Positions 17,543 through 25,394 of a DNA stretch of 64,000 nt are shown piece after piece (positions within the stretch are counted from its first letter, which is position 1; the number at the start of each line of letters is the position of its first letter). This DNA is from JAJCYK01 sp965224285 (GTDB lineage: Bacteria; Bacteroidota; Bacteroidia; Cytophagales; Cyclobacteriaceae). Below the pieces are notes generated by a model. The model made no database searches. It worked only from the letters and a program-made list of their open reading frames with translations, and had not been told where the DNA came from. Location of the stretch: positions 2,542,001 to 2,606,000 of the forward strand of contig OZ245043.1 of assembly GCA_965224285.1 (NCBI GenBank). The letters run 5' to 3'. A program made the position numbers and the translations under genes.

Positions 17543-17890
17543 TTATATCTCCATATTCATGATTTCCCGTACTTCGGTGGAGCCGTTGTGCTCGTAAATT
17601 GGGCATCCTTTACTGATCTCTACCGCTTCTTCGAAACTGTCGGCGTTTACCATTAAGTAACCGCCCACAATTTCTGTGCCTTCCGTGAATGGTCCGTCAT
17701 GAATTACTCCACCTGCTTTTTCCACTACCTTACCTTCTTTAGTAAGTGGTAGGCCGTCAATTAATTTTCCCTGTTCCGCCAGGCCTTGCATCCAGGTGCC
17801 CCACTTTTGCATATGCTCCTGAGTCTCTTCCGGTGATAGGGACTCCATCCGTGCATCCCCTCCTCTGAATAAAAATAAGTATTTAGACAT
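17543..17890 (-). CDS. YCII-related (DGPF) protein
   Basis: Small cytoplasmic protein of 115 aa of the YciI fold. It begins MSKYLFLFRGG, contains SPEETQEHMQKWGTWMQGL and the signature HDGPFTEGTEIVGGYLMV from which the DGPF name comes, and ends with a second alpha-beta unit (SFEEAVEISKGCPIY). Proteins of this family are genetically tied to ECF42 sigma factors, and such a gene lies immediately downstream here. The biochemical role is unresolved; a sensory or partner role for the sigma factor is an inference from genome context. ATG start. Confidence 0.9.
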   Translation of the reverse strand: MSKYLFLFRGGDARMESLSPEETQEHMQKWGTWMQGLAEQGKLIDGLPLTKEGKVVEKAGGVIHDGPFTEGTEIVGGYLMVNADSFEEAVEISKGCPIYEHNGSTEVREIMNMEI

Positions 17891-18167
17891 AACTGTATTA
17901 TTTAAGGTGATAATTTATGCAAATGACGGTTATGGATTGACCATTCGGACAAATTCGAGTTATTTTTTATCCTGAATATCATGGGAAATAGCATTTGAAA
18001 TATATGCTGGACTCCCTATTAGATCAATGAGATTGCCCTAGGTAAGTATGATTTAATATCAAATTCTTGAACCATGATATTATATAATTTTAAATACTCA
18101 TATGTAAACTTGTTATTAAGAAATTGTTTCGTATTTTGGTACCCCATCAAAAGTCCACGCGGGTTCC

Positions 18168-18464
18168 GTGAAACTCAATACTACTCAAATACACCACCAA
18201 ATTTCCAATATCCTTCGTGAATATAGGATAGAAGAAAGTCAGTTTGCTAACAAACAGGCTACCGCTATCGCCTATGTTAACTTACTGCTGGAAGACCCTG
18301 AATTTATTACGGATCGTCACATCAAAATGCTTCAAAGTGAGTTTAACAGCCAGCAGATCATGGAGATAACCCATTACGTGCTGGATCAAGTCGGGGAACA
18401 TGCTTATGTAAACGCCTTCAGACTAAGGTGCTCAAGGATTCTCCAACAAGAAGCTTCGGTATAA
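18168..18464 (+). CDS. Small helical protein, weakly AhpD/carboxymuconolactone decarboxylase-like
   Basis: All-helical 98-aa protein with a GTG start. I do not recognise it firmly. The stretch ANKQATAIAYVNLLLEDPEF through ITDRHIKMLQSEFNSQQIMEITHYVLDQVGEHAYVNAF resembles the second half of AhpD-like folds, where a helix with small residues is followed by a partner-finding helix and a final helix ending in NxF, but the active-site CxxC is absent. It stands alone between the YCII gene (divergent) and the response regulator (convergent). It could be a remnant half domain or an unrelated helical protein. Confidence 0.5.
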   Translation: MKLNTTQIHHQISNILREYRIEESQFANKQATAIAYVNLLLEDPEFITDRHIKMLQSEFNSQQIMEITHYVLDQVGEHAYVNAFRLRCSRILQQEASV

Positions 18465-18590
18465 TCAGAATCCACTAAAATTTAGCGGTAACCTGTTATG
18501 GGAATTTGATCTTAAGGAATTCCTAAGGTCATAATAGCGGATTAATTTTAAACAAAGTCATCAACTTTAACTAGTGGGAGCAACTCGAAA

Positions 18591-19277
18591 CTAGCTGTCA
18601 AACTTGTACCCTACTCCTTTAATGGTCTTGATAAATCCTGATCCGATCTTCTCCCGGATCTTTCGGATGTGAACATCTACCGTCCGGGGCAGTACCTGGA
18701 CATCGGTTCCCCAGATTTTGGCCAACAACACATCCCGATTTATTACCTGGTTGGGGTTATCTGCCAGGTAATAAAGTAATTCAAATTCCTTGCGGGCAAA
18801 TTGTAATGGCTTATTGCATAGAAAAACCGTATAACTTGGCCGGTCGATCACTAAATCCCCTACTTCTATATGATCCTTGGGTTCTTGCTCACGGTATCGG
18901 CGGTCCAGAATGGTTTTGATCCTCATTAGTAAGGCCCGAGGTCTTATTGGTTTGATAATGTAATCATCTCCGCCAACTCCAAAAGCTGCCACCTCGGAGT
19001 ATTCCTCTACTCTGGCCGTAAGGAAGAGAACACTGGTATGCTGCAATTCACTTTGTTGGCGAATCTGCCGGCATACTTCGATCCCGTCATAATATGGCAT
19101 CATGATGTCCAATAGGATAAGGTCCGGAATATAACTCTGAGCCACCTTAACTGCTATTCGGCTGTCATCCAAGACCTTGACCTTGTAGCCCTCCTTCAAC
19201 AAATTGTATTCTAAAATGTCCAGGATATCCCGATCATCATCAATCACTAAAATTTTACGCTTGGAGAAACTCGACAT
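18591..19277 (-). CDS. OmpR/PhoB-family response regulator
   Basis: DNA-binding response regulator of 228 aa. The receiver domain occupies about residues 7-122: IDDDRD acidic pocket, phospho-acceptor Asp in PDLILLDIMMP, Thr/Ser in VLFLTARVEE and the conserved Lys in DYIIKPIRP. The winged-helix C-terminal domain runs from about 135 to 228 (FARKEFELLYYLA, PRTVDVHIRKIREKI, FIKTIKGVGYKF). The ATG at 19277 is preferred to a TTG at 19319, which would add a hydrophilic tail before the receiver. No histidine kinase gene is nearby, so it is an orphan here. Confidence 0.93.
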   Translation of the reverse strand: MSSFSKRKILVIDDDRDILDILEYNLLKEGYKVKVLDDSRIAVKVAQSYIPDLILLDIMMPYYDGIEVCRQIRQQSELQHTSVLFLTARVEEYSEVAAFGVGGDDYIIKPIRPRALLMRIKTILDRRYREQEPKDHIEVGDLVIDRPSYTVFLCNKPLQFARKEFELLYYLADNPNQVINRDVLLAKIWGTDVQVLPRTVDVHIRKIREKIGSGFIKTIKGVGYKFDS

Positions 19278-19515
19278 AAATGTCTTGGCGTCAGTATCTG
19301 GATGAGCGAAATAACTCAATTAACGTTACTCAAGGATTACAGAAAGGTTAACATATGGTTAATAATTATAATGACCTAAGTACGCCGTATTAAAAAGTGA
19401 GTGAGGATTTATACTAAATTGATCACTTTAGCATTATAAAATAAGAAGGATCTGCGGTAAAGATTTTTTGTAAAGCGCCCCTAATGCAATACCATTTTAA
19501 TAAATTTGAAGCGGC

Positions 19516-22032
19516 ATGACCGCCGCACGCTGGATAAAAAAGGCCCTGCTGGTAGCAGGAGTTGTGCTGCTGATCTTCAGTGGGACCACCGCAGTTTTGT
19601 CTTATATATACAGCGATGAATTGGTGGACAGGTTTTTGTCCGAAGCCAATAAAAGAATCTCTACCCCTGTTCAAACCTCAGCCATTGATGTCAGCTGGTG
19701 GGAGAAATTCCCTCAAATTTCACTGGCTTTACGCGACGTGGTTATTGATGGTAGCCTTCCTGGTCCCACCGATACTTTAGGAGTCGCAGAGAAAATTTAT
19801 TGCACCTTTGATGTGCTCGATATTTTAATGGGGAATTGGGAAGTGGATCAAATCCATATGGAAAACGGGAGATTGCTCTTGGTATACAGCGAATTAGGTG
19901 ATAACAATTATACCATAATAAAAAAGGATACCACCCGGGAGTCAAAGGGCGTAGGATTTAATTTGCAAAAAATCCTTCTCGACAAGGTAGATTTTACCTA
20001 TATAGATCTGCGGCGAAATCAGGAATATCAACTATGGCTGGAAGATCTGGAAGCCTCCTTATATTCAAAGGATAATCGGTATGATATCGAACTGCACGGG
20101 CAGTTAGAATCAAGGTTTTTTCGCTATCAGGAAAAACTTTTTCTGGCAGATAAGCCTATGGGTCTCAAAGCGCTATTGGAATACTCCGAACCTGAAAAAC
20201 TTTGGGAGTTTAAGGGCACTACTATTGAATTAGAGCAGTCAGAATTTGAACTAACAGGCTGGTATCAAGGTAACGACAGCAGTTCATTGGATATAACCCT
20301 GGGGGGTAAGGAAACTGATGTTCAGACCATACTTTCGCTTCTCCCTGAAGAAATAAGCAGGCCCTATCGTGCATACCGAAGTAAAGGTGATGTATACTTC
20401 CAAGCCCGTTTAACCGGTTCCACTGGTGATCAAATGAGCCCTGAAATCAATATTGATTTTGGCTGTAAAAAAGCCAGTTTATTCCATCCGCGTTACCAAA
20501 AAGCCGTTACCAACTTAACCTTAAAAGGTAATTATTATAGTCCAGCTGCAAACGACCTATCCACGGCTGTACTGTCCCTGCAGGATATTAGAGGGGCAAT
20601 GGAATCGCGCCCGTTTAAAGGTAACCTCACCATAAAAAATCTTAAAAATTACTTTCTGAACGGAGAGTTTGAAGGTACACTGGATCTGGCCTCCTGGCAA
20701 AAGTTTCTGCCACCGGGTAAGATAACTGAGGCACAAGGCACCATGACCCTGGACGTGGCATTTAAAGGCCCGGTGGAGCATCTAAATACCTCAAAGGCAG
20801 TGGACAATTTCAGTACTACCGGGTCAGTAGCCTTGAACGAAGTCGATTTCAGTGTGGAGAAGAATAATTTGCCTTTCAAAAACTTTAACGGACACTTTAT
20901 GTTTGATGGACGGGATCTGGCCATCAGTGATTTTAAAGGTGAAGTGGGACACAGTGATTTTGTGATAAACGGTTTATTTAAAAATATAATTGCTTTTATC
21001 TTTTCCAAAAATCAACCTATTGGAATCGAGGCCGACTTGCGATCCAATAATATTGACCTGGATGAATTGCTAACCGGTAGTATCAGAGCACCGGATGAAA
21101 CAGTAGTAGGGAAGCAATCCTACACCACCTTTGGCATAAATCCCCGGCTGCAGTTAACTTTTGATTGTAGAATTCGCCGCCTTAAATTCCGTCGCTTCAG
21201 AGGGCATGAGATCAATGGGGAATTAGTAGTACAAGATCAAATTGCCAAAGGCAAAAATCTTGCGGTCACCACTCTGGGAGGAAAGATCACTATGCAGGGT
21301 GAAGTAAACGGCAAGAGAAAGGACCATTTAGTGGTGCGAACCAATTCAAGTTATGATGGGATCCATTTGGATAGTTTATTTTATGTATTCGAAAATTTTA
21401 ACCAGGAATTTTTACAAGATCGTCACCTGAAAGGCCAAGCCCATGCCGAGATTGTAAGCAGTATGGCTTTTGATAGTCAACTGAGGTTTAAATCAGATCA
21501 ATTAGTAGTTGACGCGGGCTTGATAATTGAGAATGGAGAACTCAACAACTTCACTCCAATGCAGAAACTTTCATCGTTTGTGGAGCGTACTAGTCTGGCA
21601 AATATGACCTTTGGTGACCTGAAGAATGATATTCACATTGAAGATCGTATGATATATCTCCCCAACATGCTGGTACAATCCAATGTGACGGACATTAACG
21701 TAACCGGTACCCATAGCTTCGATCAAGATATAGACTATCGCCTAAAGGTGCCATTGAAAAACCATAAAAAAGATAAGGACAGCTATTTCGGGGCGCTGGA
21801 AGATGACGGTTCCAATACCAATTTATATCTTAAAATTGTAGGCAATACCCGGGACTACCGTGTTGTTTATGACAAAAAAGCGGTTAAGAACAAGATCCAA
21901 CAGGATCTGCGGGAGGAAAAATGGGAATTTCGTAAAGCAGTGCGAACTAAAGGCGCTGATGAAAATACCCAGGAACTGAATGAGGAGGAATTTTTTGATT
22001 TCTCGGAGACTGATAGTACCGCTATGCAATAA
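19516..22032 (+). CDS. AsmA-like C-terminal domain envelope protein
   Basis: Large envelope protein of 838 aa. One N-terminal membrane segment (LLVAGVVLLIFSGTTAVLSYIY) anchors it and the rest lies in the periplasm. The AsmA/TamB-like pattern is clear: SWWEKFPQISLALRDVVIDG near the start (the FP-x-ISL motif of AsmA N-domains) and long beta-rich repeats of the type FKGNLTIKNL, FEGTLDLA and LTLKGNYYSP; the AsmA-like C-terminal part (VDAGLIIENGELNNFTPMQKLSSF) spans about 600-760. Related proteins are thought to move phospholipids or affect outer-membrane assembly; the role here is inferred. The C-terminal tail is highly charged. ATG start. Confidence 0.87.
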   Translation: MTAARWIKKALLVAGVVLLIFSGTTAVLSYIYSDELVDRFLSEANKRISTPVQTSAIDVSWWEKFPQISLALRDVVIDGSLPGPTDTLGVAEKIYCTFDVLDILMGNWEVDQIHMENGRLLLVYSELGDNNYTIIKKDTTRESKGVGFNLQKILLDKVDFTYIDLRRNQEYQLWLEDLEASLYSKDNRYDIELHGQLESRFFRYQEKLFLADKPMGLKALLEYSEPEKLWEFKGTTIELEQSEFELTGWYQGNDSSSLDITLGGKETDVQTILSLLPEEISRPYRAYRSKGDVYFQARLTGSTGDQMSPEINIDFGCKKASLFHPRYQKAVTNLTLKGNYYSPAANDLSTAVLSLQDIRGAMESRPFKGNLTIKNLKNYFLNGEFEGTLDLASWQKFLPPGKITEAQGTMTLDVAFKGPVEHLNTSKAVDNFSTTGSVALNEVDFSVEKNNLPFKNFNGHFMFDGRDLAISDFKGEVGHSDFVINGLFKNIIAFIFSKNQPIGIEADLRSNNIDLDELLTGSIRAPDETVVGKQSYTTFGINPRLQLTFDCRIRRLKFRRFRGHEINGELVVQDQIAKGKNLAVTTLGGKITMQGEVNGKRKDHLVVRTNSSYDGIHLDSLFYVFENFNQEFLQDRHLKGQAHAEIVSSMAFDSQLRFKSDQLVVDAGLIIENGELNNFTPMQKLSSFVERTSLANMTFGDLKNDIHIEDRMIYLPNMLVQSNVTDINVTGTHSFDQDIDYRLKVPLKNHKKDKDSYFGALEDDGSNTNLYLKIVGNTRDYRVVYDKKAVKNKIQQDLREEKWEFRKAVRTKGADENTQELNEEEFFDFSETDSTAMQ

Positions 22033-22065
22033 AAAAGCGAAGGACAATTACTGCCCCTCGCTTTA
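22033..22065 (-). terminator. Putative hairpin terminator between convergent genes
   Basis: Arms aaagcga (22034-22040) and tcgcttt (22058-22064) form a perfect 7-bp stem that can extend by a G-C pair past a bulge. On the minus strand it is followed by a T-run (complement of the A-run at 22031-22036), so it should terminate the small exported-protein gene at 22098; on the plus strand no T-run follows. Confidence 0.5.
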
Positions 22066-22097
22066 TGCAACCTACTATTACCTAACCTTTATAATTT

Positions 22098-22415
22098 TTA
22101 AAATCGCTTTTGATCATCGTGTTTTTGACGGCGGATATGACGGTTAGCTCGTCTCTGTTTACGGTTTATTCTGGTACGCTCTTCCGCTGTCACCACTCCA
22201 TCCGACTTTGCCCTTCTCTTTACCCGCCGAATATGCCTTTGCTCTCTTTTCAGTGCCTTGAATTCGGCTTTAGTCAACTCACCATTCACTCTTCCGTGTG
22301 CAATCCTGGCACTTTGACTCTTTTGCTTAAGATTTGAAACCGGGGTAGCGGTTTGAGCTGATGCCAAGTAAACGCTCCCTGCTAAAAACAGACTTAATAC
22401 TATGATATTTTTCAT
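22098..22415 (-). CDS. Small basic exported protein (LTxxE...HIxRxKHD family)
   Basis: Protein of 105 aa with a signal peptide (residues 1-20, SVYLASAQ). The mature part is strongly basic and patterned: RIAHGRVNGELTKAEFKALK, REQRHIRRVKRRAKSDGVVT, AEERTRINRKQRRANRHIRR, QKHD. The same layout (RIxxGxxxGxLTxxE, ADGxVTxxER, SRHIxRxKHD) is familiar from small exported proteins of Proteobacteria. The DGVVTAEE segment resembles a degenerate EF-hand loop. Function is unknown. ATG start. A putative terminator follows the gene. Confidence 0.7.
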   Translation of the reverse strand: MKNIIVLSLFLAGSVYLASAQTATPVSNLKQKSQSARIAHGRVNGELTKAEFKALKREQRHIRRVKRRAKSDGVVTAEERTRINRKQRRANRHIRRQKHDDQKRF

Positions 22416-22475
22416 GGTTCTCTTTTTTATACTTGCCTCTTTGACAATACCAAAAGAGGAAAGTTTAACGAACCA

Positions 22476-22808
22476 TTAAAATTTTAAGTTGCTGGCCAAT
22501 TTGGTCAATGTCGAGTTACTGCTTTTGTTTCCTCTCCTTTTTGGAGCATCAATGTCTCCAGACTGTTGAGCCTGTGAATTTTGAGTATTTGATTTAGGTG
22601 CTGAAGCAGTACTAACCTGAATGGTAGTCGGTTCTGATTGCGCCACAGTAGTCGATACTGGCCTATTGCTCACCTCCATGTATTGAGGTTGTTGCATCCT
22701 GGATTTTTGCACTGCCTGTCGGGCATTGGGAATGTAAGTTTTTTCCTGAGCCTGACTGGAAAGGATTCCCACTATACTAAAAATAGCAACTAGATAAAAA
22801 GTTTTCAT
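22476..22808 (-). CDS. Small exported low-complexity protein, unknown
   Basis: A 110-aa protein with a clear signal peptide (MKTFYLVAIFSIVGILSSQAQ). The mature part is rich in Gln, Ser, Thr and Asn without obvious secondary structure (for example SEPTTIQVSTASAPKSNTQN) and ends in a basic stretch with KRRGNK. I do not recognise a family. It precedes the basic exported protein gene by 60 bp on the same strand; both may be expressed together. ATG start. Confidence 0.55.
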   Translation of the reverse strand: MKTFYLVAIFSIVGILSSQAQEKTYIPNARQAVQKSRMQQPQYMEVSNRPVSTTVAQSEPTTIQVSTASAPKSNTQNSQAQQSGDIDAPKRRGNKSSNSTLTKLASNLKF

Positions 22809-22916
22809 ATTGAGGAAGTTTAAATAATCAAAAGCTTAATCAAGCCTCCCCAAATTAATGGCAAACGTCGCTGCTAAAAAATTCAATAATATATCAAAAA
22901 TTACCTGTGTGCCTAA

Positions 22917-23585
22917 TTAATCCAATGCCCTATTCAGAAACTGAATAAGCGGGTGCATCTTCTTGAAAGTAATCAGCGCCTGCTTGGGAAAGTCACCTGC
23001 ACTAACTTCGCTATCGCGGTATTTTTTGACCGCCAGAAAACTTTTCAATTGCAACAGGTCGATATCCGGATGGTCTATATCATAACCTTTGGGTGACCGG
23101 GTCAACCGCTCCCCTTGTAAAGGTCCAAAATGCTTCTGCCAGTTGGCCTTCTTTAGGATCTGCCGAAGGTCCTGGCCATTATAATCAATTTCCTGCCTGA
23201 CCTTCTTCAGCAGCTTACTGTCTGGTCGGTATAAACCACCGGCCACCATGGTTTTATTCCCGGGTTCAAGATGCAGATAAAATCCCGGAAGCATGGACTT
23301 GCGACCACCTGCCGCCATATAAGCGCCAAAATGAGTCTTGTATAAGGTTTTGTCTTTAGAGAATCTTATATCGCGATTTATGCGGAATACACAATCCTTT
23401 GGTTCAAGGCCTATGACTGAAGGCTCAAACTTGGATAAGCCTTCAATGGTATATTGCACCAGATCCATGAAGTGCTGCCTTTGAGCTTGATAAGAGGATT
23501 TCTGCTGCTGCATCCACTCCCGGTCATTATTGGATTTTAGTTTTCTTAGAAATTTGAGGATCTCTTTGGTATCAAATTTAGTCAT
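22917..23585 (-). CDS. DUF2461 (TIGR02453) family protein
   Basis: Cytoplasmic protein of 222 aa of the DUF2461 family, function unknown. The family blocks are present: FLRKLKSNNDREWM at the N-terminus, FRINRDIRFSKDKTLYKTHFGAYM in the middle (about residues 72-96), then GFYLHLEPGNKTMVAGGLYRP and the closing helix with YRDSEVSAGDF. The ATG at 23585 starts the family-conserved region; the longer frame to 23633 would overlap the upstream gene by 56 bases instead of 8. It overlaps the preceding exported-protein gene, so the two are translationally linked behind murF. Confidence 0.88.
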   Translation of the reverse strand: MTKFDTKEILKFLRKLKSNNDREWMQQQKSSYQAQRQHFMDLVQYTIEGLSKFEPSVIGLEPKDCVFRINRDIRFSKDKTLYKTHFGAYMAAGGRKSMLPGFYLHLEPGNKTMVAGGLYRPDSKLLKKVRQEIDYNGQDLRQILKKANWQKHFGPLQGERLTRSPKGYDIDHPDIDLLQLKSFLAVKKYRDSEVSAGDFPKQALITFKKMHPLIQFLNRALD

Positions 23586-23985
23586 CTTGAATTCGAGGTA
23601 ATTTGCTAAAATGGTTGAGGTAGTAACCGTCAATATCTGGAGTCTGCTGGAACTCTTCCCACTGCTCGAGAGGCACTTCCTGGTGCAGGATCTTTTTTCC
23701 GTCCAGGACTACCACTAGGTATCCCTGTTTGAAATCACATGAATAATAGGCAGCTTCCATCAGTCCTTGCTTGCGGGTGGTCTTAATATTTTGCTGGTAA
23801 TAAAACCGGGAAGCTTCTATTAACTCCAATGCTTGCTTATAACCGCTAAACTCCTCTGGCAGGGACTGACAATCAGTATTTTCAGGTTCTACCGGCATGT
23901 TTTGTGGGTCCTGGTAGTCCTGGGCCTGAACTGAATTCAAACCGAGCCAACTTAAGAGTACCAATGTGTATATGGCTTTTTCCAT
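23578..23985 (-). CDS. Small exported protein, possibly KTSC-like
   Basis: A 135-aa protein with a signal peptide (LVLLSWLGLNSVQAQ). The C-terminal 60 residues (AAYYSCDFKQGYLVVVL, then DGKKILHQEVPLEQWEEFQQ and GYYLNHF) have the strand-strand-VP-helix-GxYxNxxF layout of KTSC-like domains, though this is a weak visual match. Placed one base after the murF stop and overlapping the DUF2461 gene by 8 bases, so it is the middle gene of a three-gene operon. Role unknown. ATG start. Confidence 0.62.
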   Translation of the reverse strand: MEKAIYTLVLLSWLGLNSVQAQDYQDPQNMPVEPENTDCQSLPEEFSGYKQALELIEASRFYYQQNIKTTRKQGLMEAAYYSCDFKQGYLVVVLDGKKILHQEVPLEQWEEFQQTPDIDGYYLNHFSKLPRIQDD

Positions 23986-25269
23986 CTATAAAAGATTTAC
24001 CAGATCTTCCAATCCCAGGCTTCTGGATGCTTTGATTAAAATGGTGCTTTCCCGAATGGGATGATCCCTTAAAAACTTATGTAATTCCTCTTTGTTTACG
24101 AAATATCGGCTATTAGGATTTCTGGAGTGAGCATGTTTCATTTGAGGACCGCAATAAATTACCAGATCAAAGCTATCAGCAGTCAAGCCGCCAATCTCCG
24201 CATGAGAGGCTTCAGACTCACTTCCGAGTTCCAGCATATCTCCCAGAATTAAGGTACGGTGAGAAGCATTCAGGGTTTGTAAACTCTTGATCGCCGCTGC
24301 CATGGACGTGGGATTGGCATTATAGGCATCCAGGATTATGGTGTTATCCTCGGTTTTGATTATTTGTGAGCGGTTGTTATCGGGAACATATTGTTCTATA
24401 GCCTGACGTGCATCTTCACTGGGGATGTTGAAGAACTTGGCTACACAAAGTGCGGCAGCAATATTTTGAAAATTATGGTCACCAATCAAATGGGTGGTGA
24501 CCACTTGTTCTGAATCACTGGTGAAATGAACAAAAGGATCTGATTTTATCAGGGTGGCTTCCAAATAGTCCCCTTGCTGGGGATATAAATATGGTTTTTC
24601 AAATCGCTTGGCCATATTTTTCAACAAGGGATCATTGGAGTTAATAAAAACTACTCCCTCGGTTCTTTTCAGGTAATCGTACAATTCACTTTTACCCCTT
24701 ATAATTCCTTCCAGCCCTCCGAATCCCTCGATATGTGCTCTTCCGATGTTAGTTATTAATCCATGTGTGGGAGCTGCTATCTTACACAAGGCGGCAATCT
24801 CTCCAACATGGTTGGCCCCCATCTCTACAATCGATATCTCAGTGTAATCATTAATTTCCAAAAGGGTCAAGGGCACCCCGATGTGATTGTTTAAATTTCC
24901 TTTGGTGGCTGAGGTCCGATAACCAGTAGATAATACGGCCTGTATTAACTCCTTGGTGGTAGTCTTACCGTTAGAGCCAGTAATAGCAATGACGGGAATC
25001 TTCAGCTGCAATCGATGGTGATGAGCCAATTCCTGCAGCGCGGTTAACCCATCTTCTACTAACAGGCACCGCTCATTTTCAAGGTATTCCCCTTCATCAA
25101 CTATTGCATACCTGGCTCCTTTTTCAATGGCTTCACTGGCAAAAGTATTGGCATTAAAATTGGGGCCTTTAAGGGCAAAAAACATGGAATCCGGGCGGAT
25201 ATGCCGGGTATCGGTGCTGACGCCACTGCATTCCTTAAATTTCCGGTAAAGCTGTTCGACAGTAGTCAT
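23986..25269 (-). CDS. murF: UDP-N-acetylmuramoyl-tripeptide--D-alanyl-D-alanine ligase
   Basis: Last cytoplasmic ligase of the peptidoglycan precursor pathway: it joins D-Ala-D-Ala to the UDP-MurNAc-tripeptide using ATP. The protein is 427 aa. N-terminal substrate domain with DTRHIRPDSMFFALKGPNF; P-loop ITGSNGKTTTKELI at about residues 97-110; then TKGNLNNHIGVPLTLL, EMGANHVGEIAALC and the C-terminal domain with DAYNANPTSMAAAI and ILGDMLELGSES. Mur ligase order and motifs are complete. It is not within a dcw cluster here; it heads an operon with two small unknown genes. ATG start. Confidence 0.96.
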   Translation of the reverse strand: MTTVEQLYRKFKECSGVSTDTRHIRPDSMFFALKGPNFNANTFASEAIEKGARYAIVDEGEYLENERCLLVEDGLTALQELAHHHRLQLKIPVIAITGSNGKTTTKELIQAVLSTGYRTSATKGNLNNHIGVPLTLLEINDYTEISIVEMGANHVGEIAALCKIAAPTHGLITNIGRAHIEGFGGLEGIIRGKSELYDYLKRTEGVVFINSNDPLLKNMAKRFEKPYLYPQQGDYLEATLIKSDPFVHFTSDSEQVVTTHLIGDHNFQNIAAALCVAKFFNIPSEDARQAIEQYVPDNNRSQIIKTEDNTIILDAYNANPTSMAAAIKSLQTLNASHRTLILGDMLELGSESEASHAEIGGLTADSFDLVIYCGPQMKHAHSRNPNSRYFVNKEELHKFLRDHPIRESTILIKASRSLGLEDLVNLL

Positions 25270-25307
25270 GGAACTATGCTCCTAGTAAACCTGGCCAAAT
25301 ATTTAAC

Positions 25308-25315
25308 CAAAATTA
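25308..25315 (-). promoter_or_regulatory. Possible -7 promoter element for murF
   Basis: Minus strand taattttg, an exact TAnnTTTG match 39 bases before the murF ATG. No TTG is seen at the usual spacing upstream. Confidence 0.35.
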
Positions 25316-25394
25316 GCAAAAGCAATTATCACCATTTCCCGCCTGCGGCCCAAACTAATCTTCATAATTCTGTGTTAATTTAGCTCAATAACTT

